Positions 1 to 11,885 of a stretch of DNA of 64,000 nt are shown in pieces. Positions within the stretch are counted from its first letter, which is position 1. Each line of letters opens with the position of its first letter. The notes below the pieces were generated by a model that searched no databases, was not told the origin of the DNA, and saw only the letters and a program-made list of their open reading frames with translations. Made by a program: the position numbers and the translations under genes. Source of the stretch: Xiphias gladius (lineage: Eukaryota; Chordata; Actinopteri; Istiophoriformes; Xiphiidae); the NCBI RefSeq assembly GCF_016859285.1, contig NC_053400.1, positions 31,430,001 through 31,494,000 of the forward strand, written 5' to 3'.

Positions 1-2379
1 CTATGTTACTGACACATCGAAACAACACAGCTGTAAACTACCTAATCTCACACACACACCTTATTTTTATGAGCTTCTTGATCCAAATACTGAAGTTCAT
101 GGTTCAAAATATAGAGTTTATAAGCTTAAATTATGGATATGATATGAATGTTGGGACAATGCCACCCCCGACAGTGACTTGACAAACTGAAGAAAGACTC
201 AGCTCACTGGTAGTTGTTCAGTAGTGTTATAGAGTGGAGGTTCTTCCCTCACAAGCTATCTTTTACAAGTACTGACAACGGCGTGCAGAGGCCACACAAA
301 CCGACAACTGCTAAGTTTAATTTAGGCCTGTCGTCAAGTTACTCATAGAATTAACATTAATTAGTTACAGCTGATATGATCTACAGCCGGCGAGAGTTGT
401 CAACTGGCAGAAGTGACGCTTAGCGCCAGCTAAAAGGACGCTAATTTTCACTTGCTTGTGCAGTGATATGCTGCACTGTAGAGCCCGGCTGTCTTAAAGT
501 AGAGGAGCTGCAACACTACGAGGCTGAGGTGGACAACAGAACAGTGTACAGTAATGAAAGGATCGGATTTTAATTGGCTTTATTTTAACCCAGATTGGCC
601 CCAATACCAATCCTTAGGATCGGCTCAGGACATCTCTAGTCTCAACTTATATTAAGCAAAGAATAAAGGGCAGTCAGTTTTTTTTACCTGTACTGAAACA
701 AAGGTATTCGGGTATGATAGTAACACAATTATTGGAAGAGAAAAAAAAGAATGCCCAGGTCTACTCAAAACACTTTGAAGAAAAAACAACTGTCAACTGG
801 ATCCAAATATGGGATTTTAGTGGACTTTAACCCTTCATTATATATATTTCCACGTGAACAAATCTGAACCACAGTTTGAAACAAAACAGCCTAGTTGTTT
901 ATCCATTTCCCCATCCTTAAAAGGAAGCCTAAAAAGAGCTGCTAGTGTTGTACGGGTCGTACTTTGTTGTATACTGTCGCCACATAAACAGCATCATGCA
1001 CAGTATCCATCCCTCAGAACCAATGAGCAAGAGCTTCTTAATAGACACAACATGCTGCATCAGTCAACAATCATGCAGAAATCAGACAGAGAGAGAAATT
1101 TTAACATTCACAGGAGCAGAAAAATAGACCCGAACGCAAAAAAACGTGACTGTCACACATTTTCAGAAGTTACACCTCTTGCTCTGTTGCTCTTCTATGC
1201 TGTCACCATCTCCGTAACTCCCTCCAACGGTAAGTATAAACCGCTGAATACAACAAGGTTGCTGTTTAATGGCATTAAGCGAAAATTTAGGGGCTTTGTC
1301 AATAGCCACTTTTTATTTGAGCGGGGTAGGAACCGAGTCAAGCATCAGTGTAAAACTGTTGCCCAACATCCTTAAAACTAACTTAAATTAGGTGATAGCG
1401 TTCCTACCGCCTAAGGGCCGACGGTAAATCTCCGGGGACATTCATAGTTTCTGCTACAGAAACCGCAGGAATACTTGGGAGTTTAACAAAGCTTCTAACT
1501 TCCACTGACTGCCTAAGGAACAGTCTTGATACTTCGCTTCAGACATGAAGCATACTGCTTGCTGTTTTGAGGAACAGGTTAAAGCGCGTGCTAGTGGAGT
1601 AAATGAACATCCCTCAAGCATGACAGGGGTGAGCAGCCATATTCTTTAACTGACAACTCTATGAAGTGTGACTCTTTTTTCCCCCCCCACTTTGTTTTCG
1701 TTCACTGAATTATGCAAGATGATGGGAATAACATGCACCCTATGCCTCGGATATTAAAACCATCACTGCCACGGGAGGGGACATTAGGTGTCAGTTGTAG
1801 GTGGACTGCAGGCAGTAACCCCGAGGGTGGTGTCAGGGTTACTGAGTTTACCTAAAGTCCTCAATTATTTAAGCAGACACCGTCTAGCGGTCTCTCTCTT
1901 TGATCTTTTACTCGCTGCCGTAAGTCCTCGTCTCGGACCTGCACCAGACTACGCAGCCCAGTCGGGCGCACTGTAAAACCAGCCCAAGCCATTTGGCTCA
2001 CGTGCCAGACGACGGTATCCTCATTTCAAGTGTGACTCTTTTACCCCTCTGGCATTCCAATAGGGCTCCCTTCTGCCCTCTGAACATGAACAGACAGGGC
2101 AATAAGACAGAACACAAACATCCCGTCCATCATTTGCGACAACAACAAAATCCGGCCATGAAAAAAATGAGATTTCTGGGGGAAGCAAACCTCCAGAATG
2201 TCAAGCCTCAATGGCAGCCGTCACCACTGCTCCTGTCGGATCTCTTGTGTCAGACTCCGATGGGTGTAGGGGACTATTTGTGCTGGCCTCCTTCTGCAGC
2301 ACAGAAGGAGTCCTGCAAAAGTTTTAGCCTCTTTAGACAGTCAGGTTCTTATTCATGCAGTATCATCATCATCAGGCAG
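1..2379. other. Unassigned non-coding sequence
   Basis: I see no convincing exon here. The longest open frame (854-1375, plus) has low-complexity, stop-limited composition, no recognisable domain and no supported splice sites. If the minus-strand promoter near 4.2 kb belongs to a gene running left, this stretch would be its first intron or later non-coding sequence. AT-rich, with a C/T-rich run near 1674-1690. Confidence 0.5.
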
Positions 2380-2830
2380 GTGTCTCAGCTGCCCCAAATT
2401 CACTCTGCAGCAGGACAACGAACCCCAAACACACATCCAGAGCCATGAAGAACTATCTTCAGAGACGAGAAGAAACAAGGAGTCCTGCAACAAGTGGTCT
2501 GGCCCGCCCAGACTGACTCCATCCCAGGCTGGAGTCAGTCTGGGATCCGAGACTGACTCCAGCATCATGGAGTCAGTCTTGGATCACACGAAGAGACAGA
2601 CGACACTGAGACAGCCTAAACCAACAGAAGAACTGGGGCAAGTTCTCCAAGATGCTTTGAAGAAACTACCTGCCAAGTTCCTTGAAAAACTGTGCAGAAA
2701 ACTGCATGAAAACTGTAAAAAAACAACCAAAAATTGAAGTTTACTGATAAATGAAAACTATTCATTGCGTTATTAATGAAAGACTCCTTACTTGAGTTTT
2801 AGAGCCTAAAACCTTTGCACAACACTGCAT
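2380..2830 (+). mobile_element. Tc1/mariner-like relic, copy A
   Basis: Degenerate remnant of a Tc1-type transposon, transposase sense on the plus strand. Around 2400-2440 the translation still resembles the transposase block LQQDN.P, and the right end (about 2800-2827) matches, in reverse complement, the terminal sequence of copies B and D (a CCTAAAACCTTTGCACA-type end). The stretch homologous to the other copies is recognisable from the 'agagacgagaagaa' and 'caaggagtcctgcaa' blocks. The coding frame is broken and cannot make a transposase. An inverted duplication sits inside at 2507-2579. Confidence 0.7.
2507..2579. repeat. Two consecutive hairpins inside Tc1 copy A
   Basis: Arms 2507-2521 (CCCAGACTGACTCCA) and 2530-2544 are perfect reverse complements with an 8-nt loop. 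A second pair, 2550-2561 (AGACTGACTCCA) and 2568-2579, is also perfect with a 6-nt loop. Copy D carries the same block only once (about 58028-58043), so this is a local inverted duplication specific to copy A. Confidence 0.85.
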
Positions 2831-2954
2831 TTTCAGCTTTTGCACAATATCAGAGAACACATTCGCAAGACTTACACAATGCACTTGAAAGGCTGCATTA
2901 GCATACAGTCGCCGACCTCTCTCATTGGGAAACTACGTACGTTTTGTCTTACAC

Positions 2955-3250
2955 CACCAGACAAGGACTGCAACTAGCAATTATTTCGATTATCGACTAA
3001 CCTGCATGTTACTTTCTCAATCGATAAATTTGTCATTTAGTCGATAAAGTGTCGGAAAATTGTGAAAAAAAAACAAACCCCACAGATAGTCAGATGAATA
3101 TGAAACAGAAAAGTGAGAAACTTTCATAAGTAAGATGATCAATGCAGCATTTTCTTGCATGAAAATTACTTTAACGATTATTCAATTATGGAAGTAGCCT
3201 CGATTATTTTTCCATCAGTCGATTAATCTATTAATCGTTCCAGCTCTGCA
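2955..3250. repeat. Dispersed teleost repeat, ATTAATCGAT type, copy 1
   Basis: Contains the 'ctgcaactagcaattatttcgattatcgac' type start and several ATTAATCG/TCGATTAAT blocks. Similar blocks recur at about 36285-36620, 39900-40095, 42180-42355, 42825-43045, 46600-46845 and 63150-63475, so this is an interspersed family. I recognise it as common in fish genomes but do not assign it to a named superfamily. Confidence 0.65.
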
Positions 3251-3299
3251 TTAGACCATGGTTGTTGTTTTTTTTTTTTAACCCTCTGAAAACACTCAT

Positions 3300-4189
3300 G
3301 CCTTCACAACAAACGACACACGAAACGACTCGGCTTGCACCTTTTGTGCCACTGCGTTAGACGAGGATTGAATGAGAGGCGTTTTCTGAGCGCAAACCGA
3401 GCAACCCAAAATATCCTCAGGCGCGGGGATGTGCGCGGAGAGGGCAGCGTTTCGGGTTATTTTTAGCTCGAAAAACGACCGCACGCTAGCCGTTAAGAAC
3501 GGACACATCCCACCGGGTGACCCGGGGTTAAACGCGGCGCGACCGGCCGGTGTTTCCGTTCGCGCAGGTGACCGCAAAAAAATATTCACGAAGTGGCGTT
3601 GATTGCAAAACAACCTGTGGCACACAGTTAGCTTCAGGACCAACCCGGGGACGGGGGGACGGACGGACGGAGGGAGGGGGGAGCATGGGAGGCATAGGGT
3701 TAAATGCCCCGGGGGCAGAATTGTCGTTTAGCGACAGATAATTCAACATAAAACACCAAACAAATGTCAACGTGTGCACAACGCGAGCGTGGCGACAGCG
3801 CTAGCATAAGGGATTTCTAGCTCGCCCTAGCAGCAGTTAGCGGCGGGCAGCTGTTCGGCAAATCCCCCGCCAGTCAGTCACTGTGACGGTCCATCATTTC
3901 GTACTTACCCCGTTTGCGAGCGTCAAAATTAGTCCCGACACGCAACTTCGGCCGGTGTCGTCTACCGGTGCTGTTTCATTGCGGCGCTGTCGGTGCCGGG
4001 AAGGTGAGCGGTGACCGTTGCGGCTGCGTGTTTTTTTTTAATCGATTTATTTTATTCGTATTTTTTTCCCACCCTTCTCTCTCAGAGTCTGACCGTTAGC
4101 TGTCCGACCGAGCGAGGCTTCCTCTGTCAGTCACCGAGCCGGGCCGGCTGTCCGCTCCGCCGCCATCTTGGTTGTGATGGGAATCCGCC

Positions 4190-4190
<1 letters not shown>
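3300..4190. promoter_or_regulatory. CpG-rich promoter region
   Basis: The segment is rich in CpG and G+C compared with its AT-rich flanks, as expected for a CpG-island promoter. It contains a YY1-type motif, GCCGCCATCTT on plus (AAGATGGCGGC on minus) at 4159-4169, which in vertebrate promoters usually lies just downstream of the start site in the sense direction. That points to minus-strand transcription from about 4180-4190. A plus-strand donor-like AAG|GTGAGC at 4001-4009 leaves a bidirectional promoter possible. Confidence 0.6.
3909..4185 (-). other. Putative non-coding first exon of an unidentified minus-strand gene
   Basis: On the minus strand the YY1-type motif (4169-4159) would sit at the start of the transcript, and a strong splice donor, GTAAGTAC, begins at 3908, so the exon would end at 3909. 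A short upstream ORF starting at the ATG of the YY1 motif stops after 11 codons (MAAERTAGPAR), so the main reading frame should begin in a later exon. No such exon is recognisable down to position 1. From human gene order, which as I recall continues WDHD1-SOCS4-MAPK1IP1L-LGALS3, mapk1ip1l is the best guess. An AT-rich stretch at 4029-4070 inside the proposed exon is unusual and lowers confidence. Confidence 0.4.

Positions 4191-4274
<84 letters not shown>
4191..4274. repeat. Compound (CT)n(CA)n microsatellite
   Basis: About 16 CT units (4191-4222) pass directly into about 26 CA units (to 4274). It lies immediately upstream of the inferred minus-strand start site, so its length could affect that promoter. 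Cys-Val-rich and Thr-His-rich open frames over it are artefacts. Confidence 0.97.
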
Positions 4275-4277
<3 letters not shown>

Positions 4278-4689
4278 TGGGTGGCACCACAGCCAGCCTC
4301 TCCCAGCAGGATGAATCTCATATAATCTACCTGATACTGACAGCACTTGCAATTACTTTACCTCAGTATTATCCTCTCACTTATACTTTTTACTGGATAC
4401 ATAATTTTTAGATTATTTATGCTTTTAATACAGTTTTTTTTTTTTAATGAAACTGGTCCTTGATTAATTAAGTAAACCCTCAACATTGCATAATATAGAA
4501 ATAAATTAACAAGATGAAGACACTTTTTACCACCAATAATGTTTTCTAGTGGTGGAAATTTCCAGTCCATGGCTGGAAGAAGTACTAACGTTACTGCACG
4601 GGCCAACTGGGCACAGGCCGAGGGGCCCGAGAGAGTGGTCCAGAGAGACAGTGGCCATTAACATTACAGGCTGAGAAGTCAATCAAACG
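4275..4689. other. AT-rich intergenic sequence
   Basis: No gene, splice pattern or structured element recognised; contains a T run near 4435-4445. Confidence 0.5.
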
Positions 4690-5040
4690 ACTACGAAGAG
4701 ACTCGAACTGACCACAAAGAGTCACGAGATGGCCACAAAGATGCTAAATTAACACAAACGCACACAAATTGACCACAGACATGTAAAAAAAACCCACTGG
4801 GAGATGCAAAATGACCAAAAAGAAGCCGAATTACCACAAAGAGACACAAAACAACCAAAATGAGACAGAAAACATTACAAAGAGATGCAAATCAACCAAA
4901 AAGAGACACAAAGGGACCAGGAAAAAGACACAGAACAATCACGAAAAGATGCAAAACAACCAAAAAGAGACACAAAAGAAGCAAAGAGAGAGACAAAATA
5001 ACTACAAAGAGACGGAAAAACAAACACAAACACACAAACT
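4690..5040. repeat. Degenerate minisatellite, A-rich units
   Basis: Imperfect tandem units of roughly 16-24 bp built on 'caaagagacacaaaatgaccaa', drifting in length and sequence from about 4690 to 5040. The Lys/Gln/Thr-rich open frames at 4811-5111 are products of this repeat, not proteins. Confidence 0.8.
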
Positions 5041-6115
5041 TTCAGTCTGGGCATGAGGGGCCTTTTACCTCTCTGTGCCCAAGGGCCCATTTTCTCATTG
5101 AAATGCTTTAATTAAACCCAGTGATGCCACAAAGTCTACATATCACCGTATCAAATAAAAACAACGATAAAACTTATCGAAGAAATTAAAATAGTGCCCA
5201 TTATTTTTCCCAAGATACTAAACTAATTTTGCAAAGGATAGAAAAAAAAGAAAAAACACTGGAAACAAGAAAAGCGAGGGTATGAAATCCAATTTCTGGT
5301 CGAGAACCCAATGGAGCTTTTTAAAATCTTCAAGATAAAGTAAAACCATCAAAATGACAAAACAACAAAGAAATACCAGAGCCCACACAGACAGGAGTGG
5401 AACAAAAAAAGACAGAATAGAAATTAAATTAATCTTGATGGTGGTAATAATAATATCATACCGTGAGCAAAGTGGGGGTGTTAGTGGGGAGTTAAGTCTT
5501 TTCAGCGGTTTTCTCCTCAGATTTGAGACAGCACTCAGAGAGTTTATATGGGAGCATGAAAACACTGATTTCATAGCTGAGCTCCTTCTACCGGAAAACT
5601 GTCAGACTCCCGAGGAATCTAATAGACTGTGGGTCAATATACATGGATTTATTTTTGTACTTCTAATGAGAAGAGGTACGCTCTCCTGCACAATCCCCAG
5701 CCCCGCCGTAACATCTATTACAAAGTGCATAATGTTCAGTTTTTATCGACAGAGTCAGAAATGTATAAAATCAATTATATGTTTATTATTGCGGTCATAG
5801 TTAAAGGTGGTGTTTTACTGTTTGACTGAATTACACTGAGAGGTGTTTCTGTTTTTTGGTCTTTCCCATTTACATGCATGTGGGGGATCAGAATATTAGA
5901 AACACTTCTCAGTACGACGCTGCCCAGTACAGCAACACCACTGACCACGTCCTCAGTGCTAAACATAGAGTGTAATATAATCAATGCTTCTATGACAGTG
6001 TCAACAAAAACCGGACGTTATAGGCATGATAAACTTCATAGACGTTATAGCAGCTCTGATGCGTTGGACTGTGTCGGACTGATGTCCAAATATTCGTTCT
6101 CTATTTAGCTCTAAT
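5041..6115. other. Intergenic sequence with no recognised gene
   Basis: AT-rich sequence on both strands. The open frame at 5354-5800 lacks recognisable domains and splice context, so I do not call it. Confidence 0.5.
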
Positions 6116-6119
6116 GTGG

Positions 6120-6365
6120 TCTTCATCGACCCCTGAGGAAAAACACCTGTTTGCTCCTGGACAGGTAGAGTACAGTGGGTTCGCCAGAGCTATGTTGTTG
6201 CCTGCTAGAAGAGGCCGAAAAAGCCGAAGGGGTTGCTGGTAATTCTCTGCAGGTCCATCACTGCGTGTGATCCCTCTCACTTTACATGTAGTCATTTGAT
6301 TCATTGTTGATATAAAAAGAAAAGAAAATGCTGATATGTGGAGCTTTAAATGTCCAGGCAAAGAA
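6120..6365 (-). repeat. Dispersed repeat, copy in minus orientation
   Basis: On the minus strand it translates to a stretch resembling 'VRGITRSDGPAENY', and the plus-strand sequence near 10801 gives 'MKGVARSDEPTENY' in the opposite orientation. The flanking 'gtcatttgattcattg' block also recurs near 11830. These are copies of one interspersed family, not coding sequence. Confidence 0.6.
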
Positions 6366-9365
6366 GTAATACAGCAGTCGCTGACTTTGTCCTGTAGTAC
6401 TTGATGTGATTTTTGTTTTGTTTTTTTTCACGCAGTGCAGGTGGACTGGAGACTGTAAAGATGTTTGCCCCTGTCCCAAACTGGTCAGAGAGTTTTCTCC
6501 GCCTTGCCCCTGGTGCATGCTGGGATTGGCTCGCGCTCCTTGCGTGTGTTCAAATGAAAACGAACGAACGAATGAATGAATGAATGAAGCAAGCTGACCC
6601 ATTCTCCCAAACTGCCCAAGTCCTGACCGATGCCGAATTATTATGTTGACTGTAAGTGACACCTAACTTGTAGGCTGTTTGCCAGCACCTGATTTTTCAG
6701 GATGAATAAATCCAGTTTTCGATCTAGCTTTGTGTTGAAGAGAGGAATATATGATGAAACCGGTTGAAACAGCTTGGCTGTGAGTAGGTGTCAGGTTTGT
6801 TCTGTGTCCGTGGGGGTGGGAGAGCTGGCAAAGTTTTCCCGCACAGTCGTGTAGACTCATAAATCCTTCAAATGTACATTTTCCCTTTTGTTCTCAGAAG
6901 TCACAGGCGCCGAAACTGGCAAACACTTCTCGCGAGTACCGTTTTTTTTTCACAAGTTGTAGATGCGTAGAGAGCGCAGCAGTCAAACTGGCCAAAAAGT
7001 GCATGTGTGAGGTGCACGTGTGAGGGCGGTTTACCCACACATGCTAGTCATGCCTCCCTCCAGACTCTCACTAGCTGAAATATACATTTGAAGCTGTTCT
7101 GGATTGTTTTGCAAAGACAGAACAAGCTTAGTGTCTTCAAAGCAGCTGGCTGCAGTCTGAGGCAGCTGAAGCTTACACACACGAACACACGTCTTCCTAA
7201 CTGAAACGTGTTCAAATTAAAACTAACCCATATACGAGTGGATGTGGTGCGTTTATGTAAAAAATAAATCAACAAAAATCGGTGTATTTTGTCCATAATC
7301 TTCCCTGCTCCAGTTTGCTGAAAGTGCAAGCACATTACGAATTTTAGTGTTTTAAAAGTGTTGTTTACAGCTTTCAGTAATTTATTAATGTTAATGAATG
7401 ATTCATTGAAAATATCATAATCTATTGCCCTCTCTTTAATTTGAGAGATTTGGGGACAGGTTCCTTTAATGAAAATTGGGATACGTGACTTAATCCTTAA
7501 AGTAAGAACAGACTGATGAGCATAAACAACATTTACCGTTTTACTTTGGCCATGTAAGGACTAAATTCTTTTTTTTTTTTTTGAATATCTTAAAGTATCT
7601 TATTTTATGCCCTCTTAACATTAATCCTAATATGAAAAGGGTGTTTTTAAGATTTAAAATTAAAAAACTTTAGTTCCCCAGTAAATGTAGATCAAAATTT
7701 CCTTTCATCCTGTGATTATTTACTATCACACATTATATATTAATATAAAATCATTTTTAATGTGGATATTATTATGTTAGATTTTTTTTGGAGCATTTTT
7801 TGAAGCATTTTCTCATCTTTCTGTGTTCCTGCAGTTTTGATTTAAACCATGCATAAGCAAATCTTCACTTACAAGTGATTAATAAATAAAATAAAAGCAA
7901 TGGCAGTTTGAAAAACTCAATTAGACATACAGGCAGAGCTAATCACAAATCTACATCTGTCGGCATTTAAAACATTTGACGTCATTGTTTTTCAACCGTT
8001 TCACTGTCCCGGTCGCGTCTCACTGCTGTCACCTGCTGTCTGCTGCTGCCAAACACACTTCCTCCAATAAACTGCATGCAATGGTTCGGTGTGAAGTAAC
8101 ACTGTGTGTTCAGTACTGGCTTGCTGATTATGAGGTAGGTGCAGATACACACGCCGGCAGTCCGGTTTTGGGTAACTTCTCAGGGGCAAAAGTTGCTCTT
8201 TTCGAATCTGTGAAATCATTTTTTTTCTACGCTTGCATGCCTCAGCGAATGTTCCTGCTTCCCAGATTGCACCAATAGCTGTTTTCTGAGCAGATGGTGA
8301 CTATTTTGTTCACCGAGACATTTGGACAGCTCACCTTACTGATAGAAAGTCACCATCATGGGTAATTCCCCCTTACTTTCCATTTTTAAATAGTACTTGG
8401 TAAGGTGAAAACAATACACCCGGGGACAGTAATCATCATCTCTGCTCCTCTATAGCTTTACAACCTCAACTTGCAGATGATGTCTGGCCTGCAGATAACA
8501 GATGGGAGATAACCGCCTGCTGCCACAATACAGCATAGTTAATGGTTTTAGCGGTGATTAACAGCTTGTGGCCTCCGTTCATAGACATGCTGATGGCCGC
8601 AGGGTCTCGGTGGCACGGCAGGGTTTCGGGTTCCAGCCTGTGTCCATCCTCAGGGACAGGGAAACAGTGTGACACTAAAGGCTGCCAATGTGCAGGTTTT
8701 CATTACACGCAAATACTGTAATATACGACTTTTTTTTTTTTTTTTTTTTTGCAACAGTCTCCAAGGCGTTCAACGATAAGTCCTTCATTCGGAGGAAATA
8801 ATGTGATGAATAATTGATGCTGGAGAAAACTGGAGTCATTTTGCTGATGTACACTTTGTATGATCACGAGGAGGTGCTCTATATTTGATTTACAGGTTCT
8901 GATAGGTTGACGCAACTTTCTAAGTCACCTTTGAAGTTGTAACTATGGGATTAGTCAATGCTTGACAAATCATTTATTAAAGCTTTTCTAGATCATAAAC
9001 AGGACGTAAGAACAACTTCTGGTGGCCTGGTTGTGAAAAATCACTTTGGATCGTGTTTTGTCTTTTTAGTGCCGGAGTTCATCAGGAACCGTTCAACCCC
9101 CTCATTTCTGGGGGGAAAAAAGCTGCAGAACACCCAAACCAATTACTGTAAAGACTCTTTATCAATCACTTATTCATTTTTAATTAATTATTATTAATGC
9201 TGTAGAACAGATGACCCCAGGTAAAGACTCATGAGTGTTTATCAATGCATTACAAGCATCTACTGTATTATTCCATTATTACCTACTAAACATCAAAGGG
9301 GATTTTTCACAACAGATCTCAGAGCTGTGGAAGCTCATTTTGACCAATATGATGGAGAAAAAAAC
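6366..9365. other. Intergenic sequence
   Basis: Contains a (CGAA/TGAA)n tract near 6560-6590, T runs at 7569-7581 and 8731-8751, and otherwise unique-looking sequence. No exon with splice sites or recognisable protein similarity was found. The block at 8470-8690 is less AT-rich than its surroundings but shows no sustained coding frame. Confidence 0.5.
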
Positions 9366-9500
9366 CATCCTGTAAGTCATTATAATGACAAACTTTCTCA
9401 AAATAAAGTTTCTCATTATTCTGAGATACTGAGATCTTTATTTCGAGATAAGGACGTCATTATTTTGACCAAGTTTCTCATTATAATGACTTACAGGATG
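9366..9500. mobile_element. Palindromic MITE / foldback element
   Basis: A 23-bp left arm (9366-9388, starting CATCCTGTAAGTCATTATAA) is a perfect reverse complement of 9478-9500. The 89-bp interior is also partly self-complementary, with 'tttctcattattctgagat' blocks. This structure fits a small non-autonomous inverted-repeat element. No coding capacity. Confidence 0.85.
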
Positions 9501-10789
9501 TTTGTTTTTTTCATGACATTGGCAGAAATTGGCCTCCATACAGAAGTGATCTATAAAGCACTTGGAATCATTTATTAACTATTAATACAAACATTGGTTA
9601 CAACTTATAAAGCGTGCCCTATTACAAAGCGGAACTGACATTTTTACAAGCTATTTCAGGGTTCACTTTTAATCAAGTTTCGGTAAAGTATTCCTACATC
9701 ATTTTCTTGGTGTGGTTGGTAGCACTGGAAACGGATGGATACGATCAAAAGAACCAGGGCCCTGTTTCCCACCACCCTCTTCAGACTAAAATGATCTTAG
9801 CCCATAGACTTAGAATTAGATAAACATGATCTTCGCCTTAACAAGCTTTTGAGGAACCAGGCCCCGGGTCTTTTTGTTCATTACGTGACTGATCCTTGAC
9901 TTTTCTAGGCATCCGCAAAAAAAGAGAGAGGAAAAATTTAAAGCTTTGTTGAAATCTGGTTTCAGCAAAGAATAAAATGCTTTGCTAGTGTCTGTGTCAA
10001 GCAACAAAGCCGGTTTGAGCAGACATTAGCTCCAGCATTAGTGATGGTGAAGACGCTGCCGTGCCAACAGACGCTGAGAGCCGAGGGTTACTCAAGATTG
10101 GAAACAGTGATGGTAAAATAGTTTTCTGATCCCCTCAAACAAATGAGAGGAACTGCTCCATGTTTGCTCTACATCCAGACTTGCAGTGCTCAATACCCGG
10201 ACATTCTTCATCCTGTCTTTTAGACCACTTTTCTTCCTGACAGCAGTTGATGTTAACAGTCTTTAACAATGTGACGAATACTTCTTAAAGGCCCTATATC
10301 AAGAACATTCATTCATGCCTTCTCTCAAATTATTTTGATAGCATGAGCGTTTGTTTATAGAAACCACCAGGGGCCTCCAAAGTCAGAACTCTTCAAGTCA
10401 CATGCAGGTTTTTTCCCTGTAACACGCTGGTGCCAAAGGCGGTCATGCCATGGCGTGGTATCAGACCAAGCTTGAGGCAAGGGAGAACATTATCACACTC
10501 GCCTCGTAATTTGCCACTTTTTCAAAATCACATGACTCTCCAACCCTCAGGATTTAAGTCCAAGGCCGATGTTCAACGCCGACGTAGGATGTGTCCTCTG
10601 GAAACAGATAAGGGTGTGAAGGTCTAGATGATGGATCGGCACTTAACACTGCTGACTTCGGTGCGGGAGCGTGGAGATCACGTCCCCATTCACAGATGTG
10701 CACAGATTTTTTTATCAACTGTAACTGAAATTAAAACAGCTTTAACCGATATTTTACACTAAAAATCTGTAAAATTACAATTTTAAAAG
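9501..10789. other. Intergenic sequence
   Basis: No gene or strong repeat structure recognised. Confidence 0.45.
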
Positions 10790-11025
10790 AATGTGACGAT
10801 GTGAAAGGGGTCGCTCGTAGCGATGAACCTACAGAAAATTATCACCCAAATCTGCAGCTGCGCTCGGCTCATTGTTTACCTGTCTGTTCCCTAAGTGCAC
10901 TGTTCTGGTTTCACTCTCACTGCTCTCACGGCAGCAGCAGGCACTGTTTTCAGGTGAAAACCTCTAAACAGAAGCAGTTAGTGACTAGCTGGGGAACATA
11001 GTTGAGAATCTAGCAGCTAAAGAGC
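10790..11025 (+). repeat. Dispersed repeat, plus orientation
   Basis: Same family as 6120-6365, in the opposite direction, continuing into a 'gggaacatagttgagaatctagcagctaaagagc' block that I know as a common teleost interspersed sequence. The 66-residue open frame here is not a gene. Confidence 0.6.
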
Positions 11026-11579
11026 ATGAACGCATGTCGCGTATCAACGTAAAAGGTGATGATATGTCGATGTTAACCCTAATTTGACACATCTACAAGC
11101 TTTGCCTAATCTTAACCATACCATAACCATCCGCAGTTTTTGTAAAACTTTGTAACTGAATTTAATTCTTTCGTAGATTCATCCATTACTGATGCTGTTG
11201 TCTTGTACAAGGGTTGGCCTTCCTCAGCCAGGTGAAAAATCAGCAACTCTTCATACTGCAAGTTCAAATTTATCAAGTCAAACATTTTTAGTGGGTAAGG
11301 ATTCTTGCGTCCTTGCATTTGCCTAAAAATCCCAAATCATTCAAGCTGGTTTAATTCATTTTGGCCACTGGTGGGCAGAAAAACTCCAAGACAAGCCGAC
11401 AGACACATAGCCCTGATATATTATGGCCTTAAAAAATTGTTATGACTAACGTGCATGAAACACTGAAACAAACTGTTTACACATCCAGCGGACACAGAAC
11501 AACCGTATTATTAATTTTGAGTCATGTTTCCGGCCATCAAATAAATTTAAGTCCAGTATTTACTTTCCTATATAGCTAG

Positions 11580-11885
11580 CAGGACGCTGAGACTTAAGTT
11601 AGTCTCTAACTTTGTCTGTCTGCTGTTTTTGGCGCTGCGTGGGTGGTGTACAGTTGGTATATCAGAGCTTATTTGCTGAAATCAGCTGCCTGCTGCTGCT
11701 GGCAACAGAGTTAATGGTGGCGCAGAGACCACATGAAACAGTAGCGTACCGTAAGACCAAAACTATGATCTATGAAACTATGAAAAGAGGCTAAAAGGTC
11801 ATTACAAGTGACTCCTTTCAAATTGCACAAAGTCATTTGATTCACTGGTAAAAGAAAAAATTAGGGGAGCTTTAAGAGTGCTACT
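11580..11885 (+). repeat. Dispersed repeat fragment related to the copy at 10.8 kb
   Basis: Carries the 'acaaagtcatttgattcactggtaaaag' and 'gggagctttaag' blocks shared with 6280-6355. It probably represents the 3' part of the same family. Confidence 0.5.

Noticed and set aside
854..1375. 173-codon open frame on plus
   Set aside because: No recognisable domain, no splice or promoter context, composition like surrounding non-coding DNA.
4011..4325. Open frames over CA/CT repeats (also near 19.6, 22.3, 32.2, 34.7, 45.1 and 62.9 kb)
   Set aside because: Residue runs of Thr-His, Cys-Val, Ser-Leu or Arg-Glu are translations of dinucleotide repeats.
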